From NCBI RefSeq assembly GCF_900149685.1, contig NZ_LT702999.1:1860001-1924000 (forward strand): a stretch of DNA of 64,000 bases, written 5' to 3'. This document shows, one piece after another, positions 51,126 to 59,341 of this stretch (its first letter is position 1; each line of letters begins with the position of its first letter). The notes under the pieces are model-generated. The model saw only the letters and a program-made list of their open reading frames with translations, had not been told where the DNA came from and did not search any database. A program made the position numbers and the translations under genes. Origin of the DNA: Erythrobacter sp. Alg231-14. GTDB lineage: Bacteria; Pseudomonadota; Alphaproteobacteria; Sphingomonadales; Sphingomonadaceae.

Positions 51126-51782
51126 TCATGCAACGTCACGCTCTTCTACGAGACGGAAAGTCAAAACATCGCGCGGGGTGGCCCCTTGATATTCCGACGC
51201 CCAATCTGCGTTGTCACGGCGGATCGCGGTGGCGGAACTGGAATCGGGATCAAACCGCATGAACACCAGCGCGGGCGCGCGGGCGTGCTTTGTGTTCGAT
51301 GATGATGGGTTGCGAATGCTGGCGACAGGGACGCGGTAGCGTCTCAACCAGGCCATGGCAGGGCTTGTCATAGCCGCACCGTTGTAGCCGGGACGCGCGA
51401 TCACCGCAATCGGTACAAGTCGCGCAATATCACGCCACCCCTTCCAGCGGTGAAACTGCGCCAGATTGTCGGACCCCATCAACCACACAAATTGCCGTTT
51501 GGGATACCGCCTTTTGAGCTTTCGCAAAGTTTCGAGCGTGTATCGTGTGCCCAATTCGCGCTCTATCACGGTCGGCACAATCGACGTTCGCCGGGCTTGC
51601 GATCGCGCGGATTTGAGGCGCGCACCGAGCGGCCCCATCCCCTTGCGCGCTTTCAAAGGATTGCCTGGTGACACCAACCACCACGCATCGTCCAACTGCA
51701 ATCGATCTATCGAAAACTGAGTGATCCGACGGTGTCCGCTATGCGCGGGATTAAAACTGCCACCCAAAAGCCCAGTCAACAT
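51126..51782 (-). CDS. nadD: nicotinate-nucleotide adenylyltransferase
   Basis: 218 residues from ATG at 51782. TGLLGGSFNPAHSGHRRITQ contains the G-G-S-F-N-P-x-H-x-G-H nucleotidyltransferase signature. WWLVSPGNPLKARKGMGPLG, RQFVWLMGSDNLAQFHRWKG and FDPDSSSATAIRRDN (S-S-T-x-I-R motif) complete it. It makes deamido-NAD from NaMN and ATP. The ATG lies one base after the proA stop, so the genes are translationally linked. The frame extends to 51917 but that part is inside proA. Confidence 0.94.
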   Translation of the reverse strand: MLTGLLGGSFNPAHSGHRRITQFSIDRLQLDDAWWLVSPGNPLKARKGMGPLGARLKSARSQARRTSIVPTVIERELGTRYTLETLRKLKRRYPKRQFVWLMGSDNLAQFHRWKGWRDIARLVPIAVIARPGYNGAAMTSPAMAWLRRYRVPVASIRNPSSSNTKHARAPALVFMRFDPDSSSATAIRRDNADWASEYQGATPRDVLTFRLVEERDVA

Positions 51783-51783
51783 A

Positions 51784-53070
51784 TCAAGGCCGCGCCTGAC
51801 CAGAGCCACGCACCAACCATTTGTATGTCGTGAGCCCTTCCAAAGCGACCGGCCCGCGCGCGTGCAGCCGTCCGGTTGCGATGCCAATCTCTGCCCCCAA
51901 ACCAAATTCTCCACCATCGGCGAATTGCGATGACGCGTTGTGCATCACGATCGCGCTATCAACCCGGGCAAAGAATTGCTCTGCCACGGCTTCGTCTTCG
52001 GTGATGATTGCGTCGGTGTGAGACGAAGAGTGGCGCGCAATGTGATCCACCGCGCCGTCCAATCCATCAACAATCGCAACCGACAACACCGCGTCGAGAT
52101 ATTCGGTGTCCCAATCGAGTGATGTGGCCGCAATCACGCGCGAATCGAACGACCGACAGGCGGCATCGCCGCGAACCTCACATCCGGCATCGATCAATTG
52201 CTCTACAATCGTGGGGCCATCGGCAAATTCGGCGTCTATCAACAAAGTTTCCATCGCCCCGCAAATGCCCGTTCGGCGCAGTTTCGCGTTGAGCGCAATG
52301 GTTCGGGCCATGTCGGTATCAGCCGCCGAGTGGATATAGGTGTGACAGATACCGTCGAGATGGGCGAGAACAGGGACACGCGCATCGGCCTGAACCCGCG
52401 CAACAAGGCTTTTCCCGCCGCGAGGGACAATCATATCGATCAAGCCCGTCGCGGTCAGCATCGCGCCAACCGCGGCGCGGTCTTGTGTCGGGATCAATTG
52501 CACCGCTTGCGCCGGGACACCGCCTTCGACCAAACCGGCGGTGAAACTGGACAGGATGGCCCGGTTTGAATGGACCGCTTCGCTGCCTCCGCGCAACAAC
52601 GCCGCATTGCCCGCGCGCACGCACAAGGCCGCCGCATCGGCGGTTACATTGGGGCGGCTTTCATAGATAATACCGATCGTTCCAATCGGCACGCGCACCC
52701 GGCTTAATTTCAACCCGTTGGGCCGTTCGGAAGCATCGATCACATTGCCGACCGGATCGGCCAGATTGGCAACTGCTTCGACCCCCGCCGCCACAGCCTC
52801 CAAACGCGCATCGTCCAACATCAAGCGATCCAATAGCGCTGAAGAAAGGCCGTTTTTCCGGCCCGCCTCAACGTCTTTCGCATTGGCCGCAAGGATCGCG
52901 GCAGCGTCTTGGCGCAGATGCCGCGCGGCATGGATCAAGCTTTGCGCACGCGCTTCGCTGGATAGGCTGGCCAAGACGCGCTGCGCCGCTCTGCCATCTT
53001 GGGCGAGAGCGGTGATCGCATCGTGTGGGGATTGCGTGTCGTGCGTCTTCAAAGAGGTCGTCGTTTTCAT
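51784..53070 (-). CDS. proA: glutamate-5-semialdehyde dehydrogenase (gamma-glutamyl phosphate reductase)
   Basis: 428 residues from the ATG at 53070. LKLSRVRVPIGTIGIIYESR, NVTADAAALCVRAGNAALLR and GGSEAVHSNRAILSSFTAGL form the N-terminal half. The catalytic Cys is in NAKLRRTGICGAMETLLIDA. YDAVLSVAIVDGL-like and DAIITEDEAVAEQFFARVDS follow, and GAEIGIATGRLHARGPVALE is the C-terminal signature. It reduces gamma-glutamyl phosphate in proline synthesis. First visible gene of the minus-strand proA-nadD-rsfS-rlmH series. proB is not in the window. A slightly longer start (GTG or TTG at 53073-53082) cannot be excluded. Confidence 0.95.
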   Translation of the reverse strand: MKTTTSLKTHDTQSPHDAITALAQDGRAAQRVLASLSSEARAQSLIHAARHLRQDAAAILAANAKDVEAGRKNGLSSALLDRLMLDDARLEAVAAGVEAVANLADPVGNVIDASERPNGLKLSRVRVPIGTIGIIYESRPNVTADAAALCVRAGNAALLRGGSEAVHSNRAILSSFTAGLVEGGVPAQAVQLIPTQDRAAVGAMLTATGLIDMIVPRGGKSLVARVQADARVPVLAHLDGICHTYIHSAADTDMARTIALNAKLRRTGICGAMETLLIDAEFADGPTIVEQLIDAGCEVRGDAACRSFDSRVIAATSLDWDTEYLDAVLSVAIVDGLDGAVDHIARHSSSHTDAIITEDEAVAEQFFARVDSAIVMHNASSQFADGGEFGLGAEIGIATGRLHARGPVALEGLTTYKWLVRGSGQARP

Positions 53071-53335
53071 CACTGCGGCCAATAGCAGGGCAATCCGACC
53101 GTGTCAGCGAGTCCGTTCAATTGGTCGGACAAGGAGCGATTCGGCGCGATTCTTACCGATCGGTGAGTTTGTATGGATGCGACATTTGTCCATTTCGCTG
53201 CAATATTGCTCTTATATGAACGCTTCACCGCGATTCCCCATCGGTTCAACGGTTCGGGCCCCAACGGGATTCGATTCTTTACAGACCCATTGGTAGTCGT
53301 TCGTAACAAGCGAATTACAAATAATCGGGGCCGCT

Positions 53336-54514
53336 TTGTCAGATTCACATTCCGAACGCACGTTGCGAGAGAAAGTGCGCGATTGGTTCCCCGATCGTGA
53401 ATTCTTCATGCGGTCACAAGGCCAAGTTCGCTTCATCAAAATCTCATCGCAGATGCAAAAAGGCGCGGCAGCAGCTGTAGCCTTGTTGGCGGTCGGCTGG
53501 GTTGGATCGATGGGCATCATGGCGTGGAACAACCACGCCGCCGAGGCCAGCATCGCGTCATTCCAAGAGGAAAAAGCAGCCGTCGCGACCGCTCGTCAGC
53601 GTCTTGACGCGTATGAAGGTAACCTTGATCAGGTCGTCGAAGATTTGGACGCCCGGCAAGACGCTTTGGAAGCGATGGCGGAATTGCTTCCCGAAGAAAT
53701 TCAAACGGTCGATACAAATGTCACCGATTCCAGCGACGAAACGGCAGAAACGGTTGAGCAAGTTGGGATTATGTTCCCGAAAGCGCGCGGCCTCGCAGAG
53801 ATCGAAGCGCGTCAACTTGCCTTTGTAGAAAATATGACCCGGTACGCCGATTGGCGTGCGGGCCGCGCCGAAGAAGCGCTGCGCCGGTTGAACCTTGATC
53901 CGAATGCAATGGCTCAGGCCGCCAGTTCGGATATTGAGGCGGCAATGGGTGGTCCGCTCGAAATGTTGGCGACCGCTGCTGATGGATCGATCGACCCACG
54001 GTTCGAACGCCTCGGCCTAAGCTTGGCGCGCATGTCTGCTCTTGAGCGTGCATTGGACGGCGTCCCACAAGTTGTGCCCGCCGCCGATCAACGCATCACC
54101 TCTGCGTTTGGATATCGCCGTGATCCGTTCACTCGCGGTGGCGCCATGCACAGCGGCATCGATTTCAAAGGCGCGTATGGTTCGCCCATTTTCGCCGCCG
54201 CCACGGGCGAAGTCAGCTTTGCCGGTTGGAAATCGGGATATGGTAAGACCGTAGAGATCACGCATGCCAACGGCATCATGACACGTTACGCGCATCTTTC
54301 ACGGATTGGCGTAACTGCCGGTCAGTCTATCGAAGGTGGGGCAACGATCGGTGGCCTAGGCAGCACCGGCCGGTCTACAGGTCCCCATCTACATTTCGAA
54401 GTTCGTATTAACGGGCGCGCGGTCAATCCGCGCCCCTTCCTGGAGGCAGCCCCCGATGTTCTCAAAGAAGCCCGCGGAACAGGAACGGCCAGCCGTCCCG
54501 CAAGCCGCCCCTAA
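53336..54514 (+). CDS. M23 family metallopeptidase, membrane-anchored
   Basis: 392 residues, probable TTG start at 53336. A cytoplasmic basic N-terminus leads to one membrane helix (AAAAVALLAVGWVGSMGIMA) and a coiled coil (residues about 70-120). The LytM domain has intact zinc ligands: ITSAFGYRRDPFTRGGAMHS with HSGIDFKGAYGSPI, VEITHANGIMTRYAHLSRIG and GRSTGPHLHFEVRINGRAV (H-x-H). It should cleave peptidoglycan cross-links in the periplasm. The bactofilin gene starts inside its 3' end, an arrangement seen in many bacteria where the pair determines local wall growth. It is read divergently from proA. Confidence 0.93.
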   Translation: MSDSHSERTLREKVRDWFPDREFFMRSQGQVRFIKISSQMQKGAAAAVALLAVGWVGSMGIMAWNNHAAEASIASFQEEKAAVATARQRLDAYEGNLDQVVEDLDARQDALEAMAELLPEEIQTVDTNVTDSSDETAETVEQVGIMFPKARGLAEIEARQLAFVENMTRYADWRAGRAEEALRRLNLDPNAMAQAASSDIEAAMGGPLEMLATAADGSIDPRFERLGLSLARMSALERALDGVPQVVPAADQRITSAFGYRRDPFTRGGAMHSGIDFKGAYGSPIFAAATGEVSFAGWKSGYGKTVEITHANGIMTRYAHLSRIGVTAGQSIEGGATIGGLGSTGRSTGPHLHFEVRINGRAVNPRPFLEAAPDVLKEARGTGTASRPASRP

Positions 54515-54926
54515 ATCCAGAGGAAGAAACATGGCGCAAGGCAATTCGACCTTTTCGGTGATCGGATCGGACGTCACGATCAAAGGCGACATCAGCGCGT
54601 CTGTCGATCTGCACATTGATGGCACCATCGAAGGCGACATCAAATGCGCGTCTTTGGTCCAAGGCGAATCAAGCGCAATTTCCGGTGCTGTCACCGCGGA
54701 TAGCGCGCGGATGTCGGGCAAAGTGGTCGGATCGATCACCGCCAAAGAATTGGTGATCCTTAAAAGCGCGCAAATCGAAGGCGACGTGCATTACGATGCG
54801 TTGACCATTGAACAAGGCGCGCAGGTTGATGGCCGGTTTGCTCCCAACGGACAAACCGCCGCACCCAAGGCAGTGCCTGCTCCTAAAGTGAGCGATGCCG
54901 ATCCCCAGTTGAAGATGGCGAACTAG
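54456..54926 (+). CDS. bacA: bactofilin (polymerising cytoskeletal protein)
   Basis: 156 residues from the ATG at 54456, inside the preceding gene (59-base overlap). The MFSKKPAEQ opening is the N-terminal membrane-targeting type of bactofilins. GSDVTIKGDISASVDLHIDG, TIEGDIKCASLVQGESSAIS, VTADSARMSGKVVGSITAKE and AQIEGDVHYDALTIEQGAQV are strands of the beta-helix (DUF583). A Pro/Ala-rich disordered tail ends it. A second start at 54531 has the better ribosome site (AGAGGAAG) and would give a form without the membrane-binding segment. It assembles filaments that likely recruit the peptidase encoded upstream. Confidence 0.92.
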   Translation: MFSKKPAEQERPAVPQAAPKSRGRNMAQGNSTFSVIGSDVTIKGDISASVDLHIDGTIEGDIKCASLVQGESSAISGAVTADSARMSGKVVGSITAKELVILKSAQIEGDVHYDALTIEQGAQVDGRFAPNGQTAAPKAVPAPKVSDADPQLKMAN

Positions 54927-54956
54927 GCCAAAGCCAACTGCAACCAAATAGTTTGA

Positions 54957-54992
54957 AAAGCGCCGCGACCCTTCATGGGTGCGCGGCGTTTT
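54957..54992. terminator. bidirectional terminator between bactofilin and fadD genes
   Basis: AAAAGCGCCGCGACCC pairs with GGGTGCGCGGCGTTTT, leaving a small TTCAT loop. A-tract on one side and T-tract on the other allow termination in both directions, fitting the convergent genes. Confidence 0.85.
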
Positions 54993-55012
54993 CTTTGGCT
55001 GGATCAGAAAAC

Positions 55013-56716
55013 CTAGAGAACTTCGGCGCGCAACGCCTTGCGGTCGAGTTTGCCGACGATCGTTTTGGGCAAATCGTCGCGGATGACGATGCTGTCGACG
55101 CGTTCGTGCTTTCCGATCCGTTCGTTCAGCCATGATTTAAGCGCGTCGCCGTCTATCCCGTCGCTATCGGGCTCAAGCGTGACATAAGCGCGCGGAACTT
55201 CGCCGCGATATTCCTCCGGCACGCCAATAACCAACGCCTCTTTAACGGCCTCATGTTTGAGGATCGCGTCCTCAACCACGCTGGGAAAGACTTTAAAACC
55301 GCCAACGGAGATCATGTCTTTGATCCGGTCGACGATCTTTAGAAATCCATCGGCATCCATTTCGGCCACATCGCCTGTGCGCAGATATTGTTTGTTGCCG
55401 CGCGTGACGAACACATCGGCGGCGGTTTCGGGCCGGTTCCAATATCCGCGCATGATTTGCGGGCCGTGGATCGCCAATTCGCCGGGTACGCCTTCGGGGG
55501 CGAGTTGAGTGGGATCCTCTTTGTCCAACAAGACGATCTCTGTGCCCGCCACCAATTGGCCGATGGTGCCGCGTTTGCGCGTCCCTTCATACGGGTTGAC
55601 GGAGACGACGCCGGAACTTTCGGTCAAACCGTATCCTTCGACCAAACGCACGCCGGTGGTTGCTTCGAATCGTTCGTGAACCTGCGCGGGCATTGGGGCG
55701 CCGCCGGAAATGCAGACTTTCAAAGAGGAAAGGTCGGTCTTGCTCAGATCAGGATGATCCAAGAGCGCTTGAAACATGGTTGGAACGCCTGGAAATCCGG
55801 TGGTCTTGTACTTTTGAATGGTCTGCAGCACTTGTCGCGCATCAAATCGCGGCACCATGGCAATCGAAGCGCCCGCCGCCACGCAATGGTTCAACAAAGC
55901 GGTGTTGGCGAAAACGTGAAAGAACGGCAGCGCGCCCATAAACACTTCATCGCGCGGATTATCGGCGGCGTTGATCGCGGCGATCTGCTGTGCGTTTTGC
56001 GCCAATTGATTGTGGCCCAACATCGCACCCTTAGGCCGCCCGGTTGTGCCGCCGGTATATTGCAAAAGCGCGAGATCTTCGGTCGCGCTCAGCGTGGGCA
56101 GGCCGTAGCGTTCGCCATCCAACCAATCCGTCCAGGCCCAATCGGTCAACATATCCGACCATTCGCGAATGGAATCGCCCTGCTGGCCATAGGCAACATT
56201 GGCGATCTGGCTGCGCTTGAACACTTTCATCGCCAGGCCTTTCGCCCACGGGAGCATGTTGGACAATTTGCCAACAACCAATGTCTCAAGCTCAGACGTT
56301 TCGAGAACTTGCGCCGCGTTGTCGTACAATTCGGGCACATCGACGGTGACCAGGACCCGCGTCCCACTATCGGCGACTTGCCATGCCAATTCTTCTACCG
56401 AATAGAGCGGCGAGAAATTGACCACGACCGCACCCGCCATCATCGCGCCGTAATAGGCCGATGCGTAAATCGGAACGTTGGGCAGGAACAAGCCGACCCG
56501 GTCGCCCTTTTTGACGCCCATCTCCACAAGGCCGAGAGCAAAGGCGTTCGCCTCTGCAAAGACATCGCCATATGTGTAAGTGCGGCCCAGAAAATGAAGA
56601 AATGGGGCCGATCGATCATGCCGCACCGGCCGTTCAAACATCTCCGGCAGGGTCAGGTCTTCGAACTGCGTATCCCAAGGGGTTGGGTGGTGATAAGGGG
56701 CGTTATTGACATTCAT
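55013..56716 (-). CDS. fadD: long-chain fatty-acid--CoA ligase
   Basis: 567 residues, typical of FadD. The AMP-binding P-loop is LLQYTGGTTGRPKGAMLGHN. SGGAPMPAQVHERFEATTGV, EGYGLTESSGVVSVNPYEGT, YLRTGDVAEMDADGFLKIVD and VGGFKVFPSVVEDAILKHEA are the core motifs, and the C-terminal catalytic Lys is in RDDLPKTIVGKLDRKALRAE. It activates fatty acids with ATP and CoA at the inner membrane for beta-oxidation, whose electrons enter the ETF encoded at 4684-6395. A 10-base palindrome GATGATCATC lies about 75 bases upstream. Confidence 0.94.
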   Translation of the reverse strand: MNVNNAPYHHPTPWDTQFEDLTLPEMFERPVRHDRSAPFLHFLGRTYTYGDVFAEANAFALGLVEMGVKKGDRVGLFLPNVPIYASAYYGAMMAGAVVVNFSPLYSVEELAWQVADSGTRVLVTVDVPELYDNAAQVLETSELETLVVGKLSNMLPWAKGLAMKVFKRSQIANVAYGQQGDSIREWSDMLTDWAWTDWLDGERYGLPTLSATEDLALLQYTGGTTGRPKGAMLGHNQLAQNAQQIAAINAADNPRDEVFMGALPFFHVFANTALLNHCVAAGASIAMVPRFDARQVLQTIQKYKTTGFPGVPTMFQALLDHPDLSKTDLSSLKVCISGGAPMPAQVHERFEATTGVRLVEGYGLTESSGVVSVNPYEGTRKRGTIGQLVAGTEIVLLDKEDPTQLAPEGVPGELAIHGPQIMRGYWNRPETAADVFVTRGNKQYLRTGDVAEMDADGFLKIVDRIKDMISVGGFKVFPSVVEDAILKHEAVKEALVIGVPEEYRGEVPRAYVTLEPDSDGIDGDALKSWLNERIGKHERVDSIVIRDDLPKTIVGKLDRKALRAEVL

Positions 56717-56868
56717 GTCAGTAACCTTGGCCGATCACCGCTTCACACACAAGCAAAAGTGCGCCCAAAAGGACGGTTTTTGCATCAAGTGTGATGATCA
56801 TCGGTGCCCATCGCGTGTGCAACGCGCCGAACCCCTATGCGCCGTAACGCACCGCTATGCGCGGAGGA

Positions 56869-57633
56869 TTACTCGCTAGGAGCGTCGTCCTCCGCAGGCG
56901 GTTGGGCGAAACCCGAAGTCGAAGGTGCAACGTCACCCGCTTCTTCGGCTTCGCGTTTTTTGGCGAGCCATGCTTCGGCTTCGGCTTCTTGTGCGGCTTC
57001 GGCGGCGGCTTTGACGTTCGCTTCGCGTTCGGCGCGCAGCTCTTCGATCAATTTGTCCTTATCCGAACGGCCATCGGTCGCAACGGGCGCCTCAGCATCT
57101 TCGGTCACACCGGCACGTTTGGCCGCCTTGGCGACCGCCGCATCCAATTCCCGCTGTGAACACAGGCCAACGGTGACCGGATCTTTGGGTTGGATGTTTT
57201 GAATGTTCCAATGCGACCGTTCGCGAATCGCGCCAATTGTGTTGCGCGTGGTGCCGATCAATTTGGAGATCTGCGCGTCCGAAATTTCGGGGTGATTGCG
57301 CAAAATCCACGCAATGCCATCCGGTTTATCCTGACGTTTGGATACAGGTGTGTAACGCGGGCCTTTGGTGCGGGTCACCTCGACCGGCGCCTTGTGCATT
57401 TTCAACGCGTAGTTTTCATCCGCCTGACCCAATTCGATCTCGGCCAGCGTCAATTCACCGGCGTGAACAGGGTCGCGACCGGTGTATTTGCTGCCTGCGA
57501 GGTCATCGGCCATCGCTTGCACTTCGAGAATGTGAAGACCGCAAAACTCAGCAATTTGTTCAAACGACAAACCGGTGTGATCAACCAACCAGGTGGCGGT
57601 GGCGTGCGGCATCAGCGGTGTGGGCTGGCCCAT
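56869..57633 (-). CDS. trcR: cell cycle transcriptional regulator TrcR (DUF1013)
   Basis: 254 residues from ATG at 57633 (GGAG eight bases upstream). TWLVDHTGLSFEQIAEFCGL, LHILEVQAMADDLAGSKYTG, PVSKRQDKPDGIAWILRNHP and EISDAQISKLIGTTRNTIGA, a helix-turn-helix, are conserved in DUF1013. In Caulobacter this protein is known as TrcR, associated with transcription control. The last 100 residues are a charged coiled segment (Ala/Glu-rich). A single gene, expected to be essential or nearly so in this lineage by family knowledge. Upstream frame extension to 57735 lacks conservation. Confidence 0.9.
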   Translation of the reverse strand: MGQPTPLMPHATATWLVDHTGLSFEQIAEFCGLHILEVQAMADDLAGSKYTGRDPVHAGELTLAEIELGQADENYALKMHKAPVEVTRTKGPRYTPVSKRQDKPDGIAWILRNHPEISDAQISKLIGTTRNTIGAIRERSHWNIQNIQPKDPVTVGLCSQRELDAAVAKAAKRAGVTEDAEAPVATDGRSDKDKLIEELRAEREANVKAAAEAAQEAEAEAWLAKKREAEEAGDVAPSTSGFAQPPAEDDAPSE

Positions 57634-57821
57634 AGGAAAACTCCGTAAAAAGTAGAAGGCCGCCCCTTTCGGAGCGGCCATTGCGACACGGTAGATAGGC
57701 GAAGGTCGTGCAAACGGCAAGGAATTGGTTTGCACCGCTGTGACAGCGTCCCATTAGCGGCCAAACCAACGCAAAATTTGCCGCCCAAATGCCATTCTTA
57801 AGAGAAGGCGAAGGCCCTCGA

Positions 57822-58844
57822 TCAATCCGCGCAAACGCTCAAGACAATTTTACCGATATGTTCGCCCGCTTCCATTCGGGCATGGGCCGTCGCGGCTTCG
57901 GCTAGGGATAGGGTTTGGTCCATGATCGGGGCCAGTTCGCCGGTGGTGAACAGCGGCCAAGCGTTATCGGCAATTTCATCCGCCAACGCGGCTTTGAATG
58001 CATCACTGCGCGGTCGCAGAGTCGATCCGGTCAAAGTCAATCGACGCATCATGACCATCGGCATGAACAATTCCGCTTTCACCCCGCCCAACACCGCGAT
58101 CGTCACATGGCGGCCATCTTCGGCAAGGCATTTCAGATTGCGCGGCACGTAATCGCCCGAAACCATATCAAGCACAACGTGCACGCCCGCGCAATCGGTG
58201 TGCTTGGCCACGGCTTCGACAAAGTCTTCTTCGCGGTAATTGATCGCCAGGTCGGCGCCAATTTTGCGTGCCGCTTCGCATTTGGCTTCGTCGCCGCATG
58301 TCACGATGACATGCATGTCGAACGCCTTAGCCAACATAATAGCCATCGTCCCGATGCCCGACGTGCCGCCATGAACCAACAGGGTTTCACCATCGCGGGC
58401 CATGCCGCGTTCGAAAACGTTGTGCCACACGGTGAACAAAGTCTCTGGCAAAGCGGCGGCGGATTTCAAATCCATCGCATCAGGCACCGCGAGGCAATGT
58501 TGCCATGGGGCTGTGCAATATTCCGCGTAACCCCCACCCGGCGTCAGTGCGGCGACCCGCGTGCCTATGATTTCGGAGGGCACCTGTGCCCCGGTTGCGA
58601 CCACAATGCCGGCAACCTCCAACCCCAAAATGGGCGACGCGCCCGGCGGCGGCGGATACGCACCGGCGCGTTGAATGCAATCGGGACGATTGACGCCCGC
58701 ATAGGCCACTTTGATCAAGACATCGTGCGGGCCCGGTGCAGGAACCGAGACCTGTTCCAAGCCCAGAACCTCTGGCCCGCCGGGTTTTTCAAAACCCACA
58801 GCTTGCATCGTGTCCGGCAGAACAGGCGTCGTCGCCTCAACCAT
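57822..58844 (-). CDS. zinc-independent quinone oxidoreductase (MDR family)
   Basis: 340 residues. MQAVGFEKPGGPEVLGLEQV and DVLIKVAYAGVNRPDCIQRA are the GroES-like part; GASPILGLEVAGIVVATG follows. The NADPH-binding motif is ETLLVHGGTSGIGTMAIMLA. DCAGVHVVLDMVSGDYVPRN and LTGSTLRPRSDAFKAALADE complete the PIG3/quinone reductase pattern. The zinc-binding Cys residues of alcohol dehydrogenases are lacking. The enzyme reduces quinones or alpha,beta-unsaturated ketones with NADPH. Single gene; the next gene is divergent. Confidence 0.9.
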   Translation of the reverse strand: MVEATTPVLPDTMQAVGFEKPGGPEVLGLEQVSVPAPGPHDVLIKVAYAGVNRPDCIQRAGAYPPPPGASPILGLEVAGIVVATGAQVPSEIIGTRVAALTPGGGYAEYCTAPWQHCLAVPDAMDLKSAAALPETLFTVWHNVFERGMARDGETLLVHGGTSGIGTMAIMLAKAFDMHVIVTCGDEAKCEAARKIGADLAINYREEDFVEAVAKHTDCAGVHVVLDMVSGDYVPRNLKCLAEDGRHVTIAVLGGVKAELFMPMVMMRRLTLTGSTLRPRSDAFKAALADEIADNAWPLFTTGELAPIMDQTLSLAEAATAHARMEAGEHIGKIVLSVCAD

Positions 58845-58985
58845 AAGTGAACCCCTATTTTCGTTATCCGATCCAGTCGCCCCACTGGATACAATGTTTC
58901 ACCCGTTATGGCGCGCCCCGTATGGGATGCAATTACTTTTCACGAACATTGACAGCACGCCGCCTTCGTTGCGATGTTGACGGCC

Positions 58986-59189
58986 ATGGATATTGATGAC
59001 CGCCCGATCCGCAAAGGCGACGCCGCAAGCCAGTTAGCGGCAGAAGATCTTGCGCCCTATTCTCAGGACGAGCTGACCGATCGGGTCGCTTTGCTTGAAG
59101 CGGAAATTGCGCGGGTTAAAGCGCACAGCGACAAGGCCAGCGCCCATCGCGCAGCGGCCGACGCCTTTTTCTCAAAGAAGACCGATTGA
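58986..59189 (+). CDS. DUF1192 small coiled protein
   Basis: 67 residues from ATG 58986 (58974 is also possible). The pattern MDIDDRPIRKGDAASQLAAE, LAPYSQDELTDRVALLEAEI, then ARVKAHSDKASAHRAAADAF and the tail FSKK matches DUF1192: acidic N-terminus, a short coiled coil and a final A-A-D-A-x-F-x-K. Function is unknown. It lies 152 bases upstream of clpA. Confidence 0.85.
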   Translation: MDIDDRPIRKGDAASQLAAEDLAPYSQDELTDRVALLEAEIARVKAHSDKASAHRAAADAFFSKKTD

Positions 59190-59241
59190 TGCGCGCGGAA
59201 CTTTCTGCGTTTTTACGGTCATGCCCATTGCGGGACGGCCG

Positions 59242-59255
59242 GTCTTCATGAAGAC
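59242..59255. repeat. 14-base perfect palindrome upstream of clpA
   Basis: GTCTTCATGAAGAC is a perfect palindrome, with GGAC (59233-59236) and GTCC (59257-59260) flanking it asymmetrically. No T run follows. It may be an operator or end of the DUF1192 message. Confidence 0.35.
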
Positions 59256-59270
59256 TGTCCAAAGATCATT

Positions 59271-59299
59271 CTCGCAATTCTCAGTGTTCGCCCCATATA
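59271..59299 (+). promoter_or_regulatory. possible heat-shock (RpoH) promoter for clpA
   Basis: CTCGCA, 14 bases, then CCCCATATA match the sigma-32 consensus CTTGAA-N13-15-CCCCATNTA at four of six and all positions of the -10 core. The site is about 45 bases before the clpA ATG. Inferred only from consensus. Confidence 0.35.
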
Positions 59300-59341
59300 A
59301 CGTTCACTCCCTTTCAACCGTCCGCCGATAGAGTCCCCCTC

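Noticed and set aside
53995..54015. GGTTCGAAC resembling a tRNA T-arm
   Set aside because: It lies within the M23 peptidase coding region and no cloverleaf can be formed around it.
55388..56794. 468-residue open frame on the plus strand
   Set aside because: It is antisense to fadD, whose motifs are complete; the translated product is rich in His/Arg/Gln and shows no family pattern.
57915..58850. 311-residue plus-strand frame
   Set aside because: Antisense to the quinone oxidoreductase gene; composition typical of a shadow frame.
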